Part shown: piece after piece, positions 11,251 through 22,518 of the stretch
Layout of the letters: every line of letters starts with the position of its first letter
How positions within the stretch are numbered: the stretch's first letter is position 1
NCBI GenBank assembly: GCA_014058105.1
Contig: JACGCM010000155.1
Location: forward strand, 1,984,001 to 2,048,000
DNA from: Kingdonia uniflora
Lineage: Eukaryota > Streptophyta > Magnoliopsida > Ranunculales > Circaeasteraceae
Direction of reading: 5' to 3'
DNA length: 64,000 nt
Notes under the pieces: generated by a model
Told to the model about the DNA's origin: nothing
Database searches by the model: none
The model's input: only the letters and a program-made list of their open reading frames with translations
Translations under genes and position numbers: made by a program

Positions 11251-11507
11251 GAGATCAACGTCAGGGGGAGTAGTCCCAGCCTGACATGAACACATGTGTG
11301 TTTTACCTTTTTTCCTGATAGTGCAGTTTTTATCCTAGGAAAATTTAATGACTGGAGATTTTGGTAAGGCAACCAATTCGCGTCTATAACCCATACAAGG
11401 CATAGCATTGTACTCTTTCCTTGTACAGCTTTTTGTCCAAGGGAGTTTTCTTAGGCAAAGGTTTTGATGAGGCAAGTCATCCTAGTATGGAACACCCCAA
11501 GGAAGAG
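11251..11507 (+). other. Copia 3' untranslated spacer and polypurine tract
   Basis: The pol frame dissolves after about 11250. The spacer ends in CCCCAAGGAAGAG immediately before TGTTAGGAG, a polypurine tract placed as expected for second-strand priming in copia elements. Confidence 0.55.
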
Positions 11508-11800
11508 TGTTAGGAGTTGGGTCCAGCCCATGATAGGAGCCCAATAATGTTGGGGTATTCTATAGGACTCCTAACAACCCCATGGGCCCTTTAGGGTTAT
11601 AGTGAGAGATTAAGTAGGTTTGGTAACCTATTCAATAGGGCTATCTACTTTGTATTACGTGCAGTTTTATACTTCTCCTATATCAATAAGAAATATCTCA
11701 CTCTCTCAATTGCTCTCCAAATATAGAACTGTTAATCTCCTATATTATTATATTACTCAGTTAGTTTTTTTTTTTCTACTAAATTGTATTTGTTATTCAT
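11508..11800 (+). repeat. Probable copia 3' LTR (right end uncertain)
   Basis: Starts TGTTAGGAGTTGGGTCCAG after a polypurine tract. It contains a short palindrome-like opening and a T-rich tail. There is no second LTR in the window for comparison, so the right end near 11800 is only an estimate. Confidence 0.45.
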
Positions 11801-12600
11801 AAATTATGAGAATAAATACTACTTTATGCCAACTTTACAAAATCGATACTTTGGTAAGCCTCTTCCAAAATTAATACAGAAGAAATGAGAAACTATCCCT
11901 ACTAAAGTTGTTGAGTAGCCTAATCTGCTACAGTAATAAGAGGGAAGATTCCCCCCAAAATAAACTATCAACCTTACAATAAATTAAAGCTTCTTCTTCT
12001 TCCTCTTCTTCAACAACAAAGCTTCTACAAAAATCAATGCAGATTCCACTTGATGTACTGTTTGTCTCCTTGATGTACCAAGTCTTCCAACTATCATTCT
12101 ACATTGGCTAAAGTCCTCACACAGAGGTCATTGGGAAGAAAAAAATTGTTGTTATCCTAGGTTATTCTCGATGCTAAAGATCGTTGTTATCCTTCTCTTT
12201 GACCGTTGAAGTAATCGTTGCAGTAAATATCATTTATAACTCTGTATCCATCATCTCTAACTTTGTATCTGCATCATGATTTGACGGCATTTTTCTTAAG
12301 AAAAATGGTATGCAAGACGATACACTTTGTACATAATCATTTTTCTCTTGCTACTTTATCTTTTGTCTTCTGCTACTTTATCATTTGTCATTTTTCTTGT
12401 ATCCTTTTTACCATTTATTTTAGGATTCCAGTCATTTATTTGAGAGATTGCTAGAGCTGAGTTTAATATCATTTGTCTTCTGCTTCATTATCATTTTTAC
12501 TATCATTTTTCTCATTTGTTTTTTGCTACTTTATCACCGGAATTATTTATTTATATAATTTGTTTCAAGGATGGATGGAGTTCAGCTTTATACCATTGTT
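11801..12600. other. Intergenic stretch entering the MULE-like region
   Basis: 11801-12300 holds CTTCTT runs and no supported ORF. From about 12340 to 12540 the octamer TCATTTGT and close variants appear at least five times on the plus strand, as in the introns of the transposase that follows. It may be a leader or first intron. Confidence 0.4.
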
Positions 12601-12684
12601 CATTTGGGGGGGGATATCGTACATCTAAAGATCGGATCAATCATTAGTTATGTCTGAGGAAGTACGAAACTTGCCTCACTAAAA

Positions 12685-13065
12685 ATGTACTCATCATATG
12701 AAGATTTCGTTATTCTCCTTGAACAAACAAACATAATCCATCGTGAGGACTGTAAGCTGTACAATTTCATCTATGGTTGTGCATGTGTAATTTTATCAAT
12801 CCAGGACTTTATCGTAATGATCAATATGCATAAAAGTTGTCCCGACACACCCTTTCACATATGGATTGTTAATGAGCTTAGGGTACCTAATCCCAGAACT
12901 CCCAGAACTTTATTTCTAATTTTTGTTCTTCTGGTAAAGGGTTGTACACCACCAAAGCTAGGGGACCTTTGCGTCATTACTCATTTCTTGATCCTGAACA
13001 TGAATACAGGAGTTACCCTAAAACAAATGGCAGAGGGCCTGACCCACGTAGGCTTGATCCTTTAG
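12685..13065 (+). pseudogene. 126-aa ORF, possible N-terminus of the MULE transposase
   Basis: Open frame MYSSYEDFVILLEQ, with several Cys residues and the phrase FHIWIVNELRVPN. It overlaps the frame at 12942-13385 that leads into the MuDR DNA-binding domain, so it is either a 5' exon or a chance frame. I recognise no domain. Confidence 0.25.
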
Positions 13066-13315
13066 TGGATGATGATGATGTTCCTTCAAATGACTCTTTT
13101 GAAACTATCCGTACTGATGTTCCTCCCTCAAATGAACCCAGTATTTCTCAATTAAATTTTCATTACTCAAATGAACCTATGTTAACTAATGTTCCTCAAT
13201 CAAATAAATCATTTCAAACTATCCCTACTGATGTTCCTCTTTCAAATAAACCTATGGTAACTAATGCTCCTCTTTCAATTGAACTTGAACCTATCATTGG
13301 ACATACTAATCTTCA

Positions 13316-13386
13316 AGTAAGCTCGCAAAAATTGTCATTTGCGAGGTGTGCTTTAACAATTTTTATCAAATTAGCATCATGCTAAG
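13316..13386 (+). other. Predicted transposase intron 1
   Basis: GTAAGC donor and CTAAG acceptor; the coding frame changes across it. It contains one TCATTTG. Confidence 0.4.
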
Positions 13387-13874
13387 TAACAAATTTCTCA
13401 TTGATTTTCGATTTAAATCTACTGCGTACACGGAGGATCTCTATGACTTCAGTAAAGAGTTTAATATTGGTGATTTATATCGAGATAGGATTATAATCTA
13501 GAATTACATAAGAGCTTATGCAGTTGTAAACAAATTCAATCTCGAACACGTTCTGAGCAACGAATATAAATTTGTGGTATGTTGCAAATGTCATAAGTGT
13601 TCTTGATAGATTTGCATGATAAGGTTGCTCGGTTTTACCCTATTTAAAGTAAGTACATATTGCTTTTTGCATACATGCATCCGAGTATAAACTGATGATG
13701 GGAACGCATATAATACAGCGTCATGTAGATGGGTTACTTCAATAATCAAGCAAAAACTACGAAAAGACCTAAACTACAAATCTTCTGGAATTATTGATGA
13801 TATGCAAATTAATCACAATATTGATGTAACTTTCAATCTTGCCTGGCATGCAAAAGAAAATGCCCACGCAGAGG

Positions 13875-14037
13875 TATCATCATCTTATATGTCATTTATT
13901 CCCCCAAACTTGTCATTTGTACAACAATGTTGATCATTTTATCGCATGTCATTTGTTCGACTAAGTGTGTCATTTGTATTTTGATGTTTCTCATTTATTC
14001 TTAGATGTTTATCATTTGATCTATGTAATTATTTTAG
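13875..14037 (+). other. Predicted transposase intron with TCATTTGT motifs
   Basis: Follows the exon ending AKENAHAE and ends ATTATTTTAG before the transposase core exon. It holds four or more copies of TCATTTGT or TCATTTAT on the coding strand. Confidence 0.5.
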
Positions 14038-14561
14038 ATGTGAGGAAGCTTTGAGCATGCATACCTACTACTTACGAGCTACTTCGCAAAAGTAAGGTTG
14101 GTTGACCCAGATTTGGTGTTTGACATACAAACTGCGAGTTGTAAGGATAAGGGATTCACAAGATGTTTTTGGTGTTTTGGTCCTCCCAAAAATATATATA
14201 AACTATTGAGACCCGTTATTGTGATTGACAGAACTTTTTTGAAAGGGAGATATCGTGGGACTCTACTAACAGCCATCGCCATTGACCCAAGAAAACATAT
14301 TTTTCTACTTGCAATTTTAGTAATAGACTCGAAGACCATAGAAAGTTCAATCCATGCGGTTTGTGCCTTCTACATATCGAACAACATTAAAACTACCCCC
14401 GAAAGTGTGATGATTGAATTTAGGATGGAAGCAGAGGCCTTAACCAGCATTGATATCAATAAACACATGAATATTATCCAAAATATGGATCCAGTGGATC
14501 TCTAATACATACTAGGTATTCCCAAGGAAATGTGGTTTAATCTATATATTCCAATGAGTAG

Positions 14562-14765
14562 GTACGTTGTCATTCTCTATTGATCAACTTCTCATTTATT
14601 ATTTTATGAATAGTCATTATTACTCCATTTGCATGCTTATTTGTCATTTTTTTTGCCATTATTTGTCATCAGTTCATTATTATTCCTTTTGCAGTTATAT
14701 AATCCTATTTGTAATCAGGTTATTCTCATTTGGTATTTAAGTTCAATTGATTGTCATATGTTCAG
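14562..14765 (+). other. Predicted transposase intron with TCATTTGT-like motifs
   Basis: Starts GTACGT after IPMSRY and ends TATGTTCAG before RYEVAYTNHFES. It contains many TCATT(T)/TTTGTC phrases on the coding strand. Confidence 0.5.
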
Positions 14766-15443
14766 ATACGAAGTGGCTTACACTAATCATTTCGAGAGTT
14801 AGAATAGCGTTATTTTGAAAGTGAGAGATCTCCCTATCCATGTGTTTATTGAGGAATTACGAAAAATTTGTTCGGAAATATCCAACATATATAGGGAGAG
14901 GAGAAAGTTTGTGGCAGATTTACTTACCCGCAGGGTTTGTACATCACGTCACCATTTTCTGATGACTAGTTATGGCAGAACCGATTTAGTAAATATTAAA
15001 GATGGTACTTATTCTTGTCACTGGTGGCAAACGATGGGGATACCATGTGAACACGGAGTACACGCTCTCGGTCTTGCTATAATCCAGCTACATGTGTCTT
15101 TGAGTACTTTTCAAATGATACATACAAGGCTATTTATGGATTCCAAAAAAAGGAATTAAGCAGTGGAAAATTTTAAAAACTGATCAACGTGTTCATGCTC
15201 CTATTCTAACAGTTTGAGCCAGTCGCCATCGCACGCAAAGGAAGATAAGGGAAAAATCCCTGGTCTGGTCACCAAACAAAGATTTGGTAGTAGGTGTCAA
15301 AAAAATTGACGCAGTCGTCGTTCTTGTAAGCTTTTGCCAATCCCATTCGATGATAATACACATCCGACAATGGCACCGTCTTTTATGATGAGCACTAACC
15401 CACCTGTCATGCCAGATGATGATGATACAATCAGTTTTTACTA

Positions 15444-16060
15444 ATGAATTTGGGTACTCTATGTATCATTTATTTGTATGATCTTTATCATCAGTTTTGG
15501 TAAAATCATCATTTGTCTAAATATAACTATCATTTGTTTAAAAAGAATTTCTTATTTGTTTGTTTCTATTATATCATTATTTACTACTGAACTGTCATTT
15601 GTGCACAAAGAATTTCTCATTTGTTTATTTCTATGATGTCATTATTTGCTTGTGAACTGTCATTTGTTCTCCAAAAATTTCGTATCTGTTGGTTTCCATT
15701 ATATCATTGTTTGCTTCTGAACTGTCATTTGTTCACACAGAATTTGTCATTTGTTGTTTTTTTTCTATCATTGTTTGCTTCTAAACTGTCATTTGTTCAC
15801 AAAAAATTTCTCATTTATTTGTTTCCATTCTATCATTGTTTGATTCTAAACTACCATTTGTGCACAAAGAATTTCTTATTTGTTTGTTTTCGTTATATTA
15901 TTATTTGCTACTGAGTTGGCATTTGTCTATTGCATTATTATCATCAGTTTTGTTAAGTTCATCATTAAACTTGTCCCCCTTATATCATTATTATTTTACA
16001 TAACAGTTATTGCTTTGTTTATCTTATATCAGACGGAAACCACTATTTAAAAGTAAAAAG
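15444..16060 (+). repeat. TCATTTGT-rich block with roughly 60-bp tandem structure
   Basis: Downstream of the transposase, a unit of the form CTGTCATTTGTnCACAAAGAATTTCTCATTTGTTTGTTTC recurs about every 60 bases through roughly 15590-15920. Flanking text has more dispersed TCATTTGT. The plus-strand open frame 15621-15914 reads through these repeats and is not a gene. Confidence 0.8.
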
Positions 16061-16158
16061 CAAATAAAACAAAATAAAACAAATATTCATACAAGGGAAA
16101 CTAGTACCACAAAAAACTAAGAAAAGACATAAAACAAACTATAAACCATAACAAATAT

Positions 16159-16617
16159 TTACAATTCCTTACTTGAAGATTCCAGATCACGTTCCAAGCA
16201 TTCCATATTGTGCTCCAATGCCTAGATCTTCTGCACAAGATATCTAATCTTAAAAGTTGACTCTTCCCACAGTTTTTAGTGCTCATTCTAGTCTAACTTT
16301 ACGGCACAGAGCTGATCTTTCAAGAAGAGTATATGGAACTTGAACTATTCAAAATGTTGATCTCTCCTCGCTATAACTTGATGCAGTTCTTCCTTCATTT
16401 TATCAAACTCTTTTAATTTCTTCCTGAAGTCTTTGTAATGCTCTTTCAGTATTTGTGCCTTCTCACCGGAGATATCCTTCACCATTAGGCATAATTTATT
16501 CAATTTGTAGAGACCTTGTCCACATTTATCTTCCTGCATCCTTATTGACTTAAACCAATCATATGGAGTATTCGAAGAGACATGGTTAAATCGAGTGGAG
16601 TGCGATATTTTTCTTGA
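16159..16617 (-). pseudogene. Small coiled-coil protein gene, copy 1
   Basis: The minus frame is open from 16617 (SHSTRFNHVSSNTPYDWF) through LYKLNKLCLMVKDISGEKAQ and a Lys/Glu-rich heptad region (KDFRKKLKEFDKMKEELHQV) to LEHNMECLERDLESSSKEL and a stop at 16159. Three in-frame stops interrupt the 3' half. A second copy at 28933-29347 keeps the same order, so this was a real coding unit of about 150 residues. Such short coiled-coil tails occur in plant GRF-finger proteins of transposon origin, and a GRF ORF lies at 31155. Element B is inserted just upstream of it at 16696. Confidence 0.65.
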
Positions 16618-16690
16618 GAAGTTGAAAAAAGTTTAGGGTTAGGGTTTGAATAGTTGAAGAGTTGAGAATAGTTGATTTGAGAATAGGGTA

Positions 16691-16695
16691 TATAT
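16691..16695. other. Target site duplication of element B, left
   Basis: TATAT directly before the LTR starting TGTAGTC; repeated at 28392-28396 after the right LTR. Confidence 0.9.
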
Positions 16696-17209
16696 TGTAG
16701 TCTCTTTGTTTCGCTAGGTGATAGCAATAATCGTTCAATGGATTGGGCTTAATACTGTGTCGGAGGAGGGTACCGCTCAACTATCTCCGGGTCCTCTCTG
16801 TCTCTCTAGTTACATCCGAGACCGTTGAAGAAGAGTAGAATGCTTTCAAAAGAAGGAAGAGAAAGAAGAAGAAGAAGAAGAAGAAGATCCTCTTTGGTTT
16901 ATAGGGAGGATTTGACCGAGGAGCATCCTTGCTCACGTGCCCTAGGAAATTCCTAGGCTATCCTATCAGGGTCGCGGGTTTGGGTGCTCCTCGTTACTGT
17001 TCTATAGTCGTTAGCAGTTGCTCGTTGTTTGGAGATACTTAGAGTGGCTTCGTTGGAGTCTAAATATTGTGAATGTTGGACGACCGAGGAGCTTGCTCGT
17101 TGATCGACCTGTCGTTTTATTGCTTGGACTAGATGAGGTTGTGGTCGTTGAAAGAGCTTGCTCGTTTGACAACCTGCCACTTCGTTACTAGCGAGAGCAT
17201 GCTTCTATA
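16696..17209 (-). repeat. 3' LTR of element B
   Basis: Aligns with 27885-28391. It begins TGTAGTCTCTTTGTTTCG on plus and ends TTCTATA beside a C-run. It contains a GAA microsatellite (about 16859-16886) longer than in the other LTR, plus GCTTGCTCGTTGA-type motifs. Confidence 0.93.
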
Positions 17210-17210
17210 A

Positions 17211-17223
17211 TCCCCCCCCCCTT
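17211..17223 (-). other. Polypurine tract of element B
   Basis: The minus strand reads AAGGGGGGGGGGA directly before the 3' LTR, the expected plus-strand priming site. Confidence 0.7.
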
Positions 17224-17802
17224 AGGTCTTTCTTGCAGGGAGGAAGATCTAAGGTAGTCTAGCCGTGTGCGGAGCTTGACGTATTGTGAGGCATGTGACA
17301 GTTTATCTGGTACTGTCTTGGGAGGGGGGCTGAGTATTAAATTTGTGGGGAAGGTTGTGGTATGACTGCTGGCGCAGTGGGAACGTGGTGAATAATATGT
17401 GTGGGCCCGATGAATATTTCAAGAAAACTGTCTCTTCACATGTTAAAGGAGACCGTCTCTTCAATTATAAGAGGACTGATAACTGTAAGCTTGAAGCTTC
17501 TCCTCTGGTTTGAAATTTTTTTCTTTGCAAGAACTGAACTTTGGGTCATTTGGGTTGGAGCTAGAGGGATTTGGGGTTGTGCATTCTTGTGTGGGGTTTC
17601 TCAGGTAAGTTTCCCTTCAAAACGTTTTATTTTCCATAATATATTGTCTTGTATTTACTTTAGAATCGCATGAAATGCCAGAGCTAATCGGGGAGTACAC
17701 CGCCTAACGGTGGTAACCAGAAAGGTTGTGGTAACCGTTGCGCCGGGACGAATCGTGCAATTCGTCGCGGAGTCACAACAACTTTTGGCAGCTGTGCCAG
17801 GA
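17224..17802 (+). other. Upstream region of the element B opposite-strand gene
   Basis: No supported gene. A 90-codon frame at 17401-17673 has no recognisable features. Confidence 0.4.
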
Positions 17803-17810
17803 TATAAGAG
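17803..17810 (+). promoter_or_regulatory. TATA-like box of the element B opposite-strand gene
   Basis: TATAAGAG lies about 48 bases before the ATG at 17851, followed by a G-rich leader. Confidence 0.35.
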
Positions 17811-17850
17811 TGAGGGGGTAGCCTGTACCTAGGGTACCATAATAAGTTAG

Positions 17851-20143
17851 GTGGTCATTATGCCCTTGGTTCCCTTAGGGCGCCCTAGTAAGTTAAGTGG
17901 CCATTATGCCCTTCGTTCCTTTAGGGTTGAGCCTGACACTTGCACCTGGCTCGTACAGGGGCATACGAGCGCTGAGCAAAGGTCGGTATATAGTTACGAG
18001 GGAAGGACACGAGAAAAGGCGAGCTGGGAAATTATTGTCTCTGAGGGTGAATCTTCGACGGAGGGCTCTACGGCCGTGCCATCATGTATCGTTCCTGTGG
18101 GGTGTGTGGACGGCCATGACCATGAGGCAGGGACAACGGTGCCTCATGAATTAAGGGCAGAGTCGCGGGAGGAATTCATGGTGCGAGGGAGAGTACCTGG
18201 AGATCTGGCCCATGAGGACATTATAAGATGTCGCTAGAGGGGGGGCTTTGAGTCATTTTGGCCTTATCCAAGTGAGTGGAGTTTCGCTGGCTCGCTGGCC
18301 GATTACGAGAGTTCAGGGATCACGATAGAGTTCCTGGATGATGTAAACGAGTGGAAGAAGGCTCGAGGCGATAGTAAGTAGATATGGTCGGATTGACAAA
18401 CGTTAGCACCCAATCAATGCATCATTTACTTCAAGCAATTTGATGCGGGGATGAGGTTTCCCTTAAATGATTTTACCATAAAATGTCTGAATTCGTTTGG
18501 GCGAGCTCCGGGGTAAATGAATGGTAATTTTTATCGGGTGATGACAGGATGTTGGCTGATTAATCAATCGGTGCCGCCTCGTTAGAATGTAGATTGGGGA
18601 GGCATATTGGTCACTTATAAGACGGGAGGTTGTCCGCGTCAATAGGATGTTGTTCTTAAGGGAACGGGGGCAGAGCATGATGGGGCTGAGGCGATACAAG
18701 AACCGGCGTCTCCTCGTGTTACGCGTTCACAGACATGCGTGGGGCGAAAGGATCGACAAACTCGGACCTCGGCCAAGAGGAAAAGGGTAGTAGGTAAGGC
18801 GGCCCTGGGTAAGGAGGGTGATGCTAGTCTGAGGTGCATGCATACCGGTGCACCAGAGTGGAGGCACTGGTATTATATAGCTCGTAAATTGGGTGAGCCG
18901 AAGATTTTTAGGTTACCGACGAGTATAAATTATTGGTGTCGGCATCCGATCCTGGTAACGGGGGCTTTGATTATGACAACGGGCCTAACCGCCGTTTACA
19001 TCATAACGTGTTTGATACGAAGTGTACGTCACTTGTTGTAATTTGTAAAAGTTGTTTGCGAGCGTTTGTTATTCGTTGACTAAATAATTGCTTGTTATTC
19101 TACAGGTGTGACGCTTGTGAGGATATCTTATAAGACATCTCATTTGCGTGTGCTTGGTCATAAAAATAAAGAGTGTCACGTGTTAACGAATATTCTAGAT
19201 GGGAAGTTTGACTCAGACAAGTACTGGTCAGCGTGCAAGTATAGCGAGCCTCGTACCCGTCCCACGAGCATCACTTATTCTGTGGAAAGTATACACAGTT
19301 ATAAGTCAATAAAAAGTGTTGGGATGAAGCCGATATTCCAAAATGTGAGGGAAAAGGATGTGTCCATCTTAAGCACTATCGCGCCTCTTATCGCTGGACA
19401 GAGCCCTGGGCTGCAGGGGGTCAGTGGTCATACGGAGGATGCCCCACTCACAAAGTGGCGGAGGACAGTGACCATCAGACTTTTGGACAAAGATCTGGGG
19501 TAACTGCGAGGCAACGAAAAAGAGCCATTATCTCATTCCTTCGTGAAGGAAGGGACCCATTCGGTAAGAAGTGGCAAACTCTTCATGGGCAGTTTGCCGG
19601 ATGGGGAAGTTGAGAGTCCCCCATACAAAGAGTAGGAAAAAAAACGTCTTGCTGAGGTGTTGGAAGATCCTCGGGTTCGTCGTGCAACAGTCTTGGCGGC
19701 TGTCCGAGTAAGTTAGTGTTATATTGGTTATACGTCCGTTATCATCAAACTTATGAGTAATTAATTTTGTTTATTTTATGTAGTGCACCCTTACGCTTGA
19801 GGCCTCGTTACTCTGGTCTGAGAACCTCGCCCACCGTAATGCTGAGCTAGAACTGCGGCTTGAGGAAATGAAGGCAGTGTAGAAGGAGCTCGTAACGGAG
19901 GTCGTTCATCGCGAGCTAGCGGAACATGTAGCGAGCATGACCATTGGGCTCGAGGAGGGACAAAAAGTTCTGACTGACGAGAACGTGCTGCGTCAAACGT
20001 GAGACATTCTAGAGTTGTACCATCTGGGCTATTCTGGGAGACAAGGCCCTCAGCCTCCTGGAGACGCGATGGATATTACCCCTGAAGAGGAGGTGCAACA
20101 TGAGGAGGAGGACGGGGTGGCCGCTTCCCAACCCCCCGCGTGA
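17851..20143 (+). pseudogene. Opposite-strand gene of element B, PF04195-like with coiled-coil tail
   Basis: Several exons or pieces. 17851-18237 is an N-terminal frame (MVIMPLVPLG) with a duplicated phrase in its first codons. 18280-18650 holds the PF04195-like core (SSGITIEFLDDVNEW, YFKQFDAGMRFPLNDF, APG, MNGNFYRVMTGCWLINQS). 18739-19041 is a basic linker followed by EWRHWYYIARKLGEP. After an intron ending TCTACAG near 19106 comes 19108-19503. A second intron at 19708-19783 leads to the coiled-coil tail (LWSENLAHRNAELELRLEEM), ending at about 20143. Internal stops occur. PF04195 is the family named 'putative gypsy type transposon'; its role is unknown. The tail lacks about 240 bases compared with the copy at 1-451. 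Confidence 0.7.
19708..19783 (+). other. Predicted intron in the element B opposite-strand gene
   Basis: Donor GTAAGT, T-rich body, acceptor TTTTATGTAG; sits between AATVLAAVR-type coding text and the coiled-coil exon. 76 bases is a normal short plant intron. Confidence 0.55.
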
Positions 20144-20694
20144 ATGGTAAGGTCGTTCTGCAGTGCCCGTAGTGACAAGGGCGTGAAAGACTTTAAGCCT
20201 TTACTTATCACTTGATGCTTTGACATGAAAACTTAAGATGCTCGTGGGGCCTTTGTATGTAAAAATATGTGTCGCTAAATAGGTTATGTTTTTATTGATA
20301 TATTTATGCTTACGTATGTTTAGTATACGCTTTATCGTATTAACGACGACGTGGAAGTGCCTTCCTTATGAGGATCTCGTAGTGACGACGTAGTGAGAGA
20401 CTAATATAGATGAAACATCATATCCATTATTAATGTGAAATGTGAGTTCCAAGGGGCAGTGGGTAGGGCCATCTGGGGAGATGTGGGCGGCATTTTATAG
20501 GCACAGTAATTGGGAGTATGATGCTTTAAAGAGGGGGATGGCTCCTAGATTTCCCCAAGGAAATTATTGAGGCTTCATATATATATAGGCTGTGGGAGAG
20601 AGATGCCAATGCACATCAGCAAGCCTGTGGGAGGGGCACTTTAAGTCTAACATTAGAGCTTGGAACCGGAAGGCCAGACGTCGAGGGGAGAAAG

Positions 20695-20790
20695 ATGCAA
20701 ACGTGGTCGAAGGCAAGGTTCGAAGCGCGGGTAGCCGCTTAGATGGAGTTTTATAGTAAGTTTTACTTTAGCGAACGTGGGCTTGCTGGG
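20695..20790 (+). pseudogene. Broken short ORF, element B
   Basis: Counterpart of 1013-1138: same ATG and basic start, interrupted by TAG after 15 codons. A TATATATATAGG run precedes it at about 20578-20588. Confidence 0.35.
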
Positions 20791-21182
20791 AAGCCATTTG
20801 TGTGAACTTATATCGAGGCATTAACCCTACCCATGCCAGAGAGGAAGACGCAGGAAAAATGGTGGTTCTAGTAACTTATTTTTCGAACCAAGTGCAGAAT
20901 TGTGTAAGCCGTGAAGTTGTGGTGTGCGATGGCCGAGTAAGACATGAGAGTGGCTAGTTGCGAGGGATTGGGCTACAGAATATGGGAGAGATCGTGTCCC
21001 TGTTATTCCAGATGTATTTGTCCTGAATCAATATTTTGCCTTTTTATGTTGTGTTTAGTATTTTTTACTAGTTATCTTGCTAGAAAGTTGTTGGGAATTG
21101 AATTATCTTCTACTTTGAAATTAAATCCGGTGACAAATGATATCTGTCGTGCAGCAACTTGCTCGACGATCATTTTAAATAT
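20791..21182 (+). other. Spacer between short ORF and tandem arrays, element B
   Basis: One 96-codon frame (20944-21234) is Cys-rich but ends inside the first tandem unit and has no counterpart elsewhere in the window; I do not call it a gene. Confidence 0.4.
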
Positions 21183-21575
21183 TCCTCGTTTAGACAAGAT
21201 ATCGTTGGCTGTTCAAATGACTAGGTCAACTTAGTGAAGCGCAAAGTGTTTGTCAAAACTTTTTAAGTAGTCCTCGTTGGACTAAATAACGTTGGGCGTA
21301 CAAGCGACCAGGTTTGTTGAGCTAGGCGTGAAGTGCCCGCCAAGACTATTTAAGTAGTCCTCGTTGGACTAAATCACGTTGGTCGTACAAGCGACCATGT
21401 CCGTTGAGCTAGACGTAAAGTGCCCGCCAAAACTTTTAATATAGTCCTCGTTGGACTAAATCACGTTGGTCGCACAAGCGACCAAGTCCGTTGAGCTAGG
21501 CGCGAAGTATCCGCCAAAAAATTTTAAGTAGTCCTCGTTGGACTAAATTACGTTGGTCGTTCAAGTTGGTTAGTA
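21183..21575 (+). repeat. Tandem array, 87-bp unit, about 4.5 copies
   Basis: The phrase TCCTCGTTGGACTAAAT starts at 21271, 21358, 21445 and 21532, with a more diverged unit at 21183. Units also share CGTTGGTCGTACAAGCGACC, containing the near-palindrome GGTCGTACAAGCGACC. It lies at the convergence point of pol and the opposite-strand gene. Confidence 0.93.
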
Positions 21576-21599
21576 TATGAAAATATCCGTTTTTCATAT

Positions 21600-22425
21600 T
21601 TTATATCAAAAAATGACTTTTGTATGTAGCGAGAATGGTCCACTTAAAGGGCGTTCCAGTTACGTGATTTTGTTTTTATGTCAAAAAATGACTTTCATAT
21701 TTTTACGAGGGTGGCCTTCTTCAAGGACACCTCAACTTTTGTACTTTGCGAGGACGGCCTACGCAAGGGCGTCCCCAGTTACGTGATTTCGTTTTCTACG
21801 TCAAAAAATGACTTTCATATTGTGCGAGGTTGGCCTACTTCAAGGACACCTCAACTTTCGTATTTTGCGAGGACGGCCTACGTCAAGGATGGCCCCAGTT
21901 ACGCGATTTCATTTGTACATCAAAAAATGACTTTCATATTGTGCGAGGGGTGGCCTACTTCAAGGACACCTCGACTTTCGTACTTTGCGAGGACGGCCTA
22001 CATCAAGTACTCCCCCAGTTATGTGATTTCGCTTTTACGTCAAAAAATGACTTTCATATTTTGCGAGGGCGGCCTACTTCAGGGACACCTCAACTTTCAT
22101 ACTTTGCGAGGATGGCCTACGTCAAGGACGTCCCAAGTTGTGTAATTTTTTTTTTACGTCAAAAAATGACTTTCATATTTTGCGAGGGTGACCTACTTCA
22201 AGGACACCTCGAATTTCATATTTTGCGAGGACGGCCTACGTCAAGGACGCCCCCAGTTACGTGATTTTTTTTTACGTCAAAAAACAACTTTCATATTATG
22301 CGAGGGTAGCCTACTTCAAGGACACTTCGACTTTCGTAATTTGCGAGGACGGCCTACGTCAAGGATGCCCCCAGTTACGTGATTTCATTTTTATGTCAAA
22401 AAACGACATTCATCTCTTTGAGGAC
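21600..22425 (+). repeat. Tandem array, about 119-bp unit, about 7 copies
   Basis: The phrase GTCAAAAAATGACTTTCATA recurs at 21681, 21801, 21920, 22040, 22159, 22277 and 22396 (one start at 21606 is a shortened unit). Each unit contains an internal duplication of about 43 bases: GCGAGGnTGGCCTACTTCAA and GCGAGGACGGCCTACGTCAA. Long plus-strand frames through the array (21678-22145, 21830-22264) exist because the unit is close to 40 codons; they are not genes. Confidence 0.95.
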
Positions 22426-22518
22426 AAGTGATCATATAACTAGGATTTACATTGGGAATTATGGGGCTGAAACTAAAAATATATTGAGCATGAGTGATCA
22501 TATATATGTGAGATATTC

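Larger units (their letters stand above)
12942..15443 (+). pseudogene. MuDR/MULE transposase with SWIM zinc finger, broken
   Basis: Order of parts: a linker with repeated VPxSNEP/NKP phrases (13060-13300). The MuDR DNA-binding domain follows (13390-13640, YAVVNKFNLEHVLSNEYKFV, then FKVSTYCFLHTC and DLNYKSSGIIDDMQI). The MULE transposase domain is at 14098-14505 (LRPVIVIDRTFLKGRYRGTLL, first catalytic Asp in VID, then AIDPRKHIFLLAI). The block expected to carry the second Asp is missing before ILGIPKEMWFNLYIP. After another intron come LKVRDLPI and the SWIM finger YSCHWWQTMGIPCEHG (CxW...CxH), and finally an acidic tail PDDDDTISFY. Likely introns contain TCATTTGT motifs. Several stops make it inactive. 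It would act in cut-and-paste transposition. Confidence 0.8.

Noticed and set aside
11620..11802. 60-codon ORF in the presumed copia LTR
   Set aside because: Low-complexity Tyr/Leu/Ile text in LTR sequence, with no sign of coding.
15621..15914. 97-codon hydrophobic ORF
   Set aside because: It is the translation of TCATTTGT-type repeats downstream of the transposase.
17401..17673. 90-codon ORF next to the B 3' LTR
   Set aside because: Trp/Phe-rich, no counterpart in the other Tat copies, and lies upstream of the PF04195-type gene; likely leader sequence.
21678..22382. Long plus-strand ORFs with repeating protein text
   Set aside because: They read through the about 119-bp tandem array. The unit is close to 40 codons, so a stop-free frame persists by chance, and the frame shifts wherever a unit is 118 or 119 bases.
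21183..22425. Possible CRISPR-like array
   Set aside because: Units are long and contiguous without unique spacers, and lie inside a plant retrotransposon.
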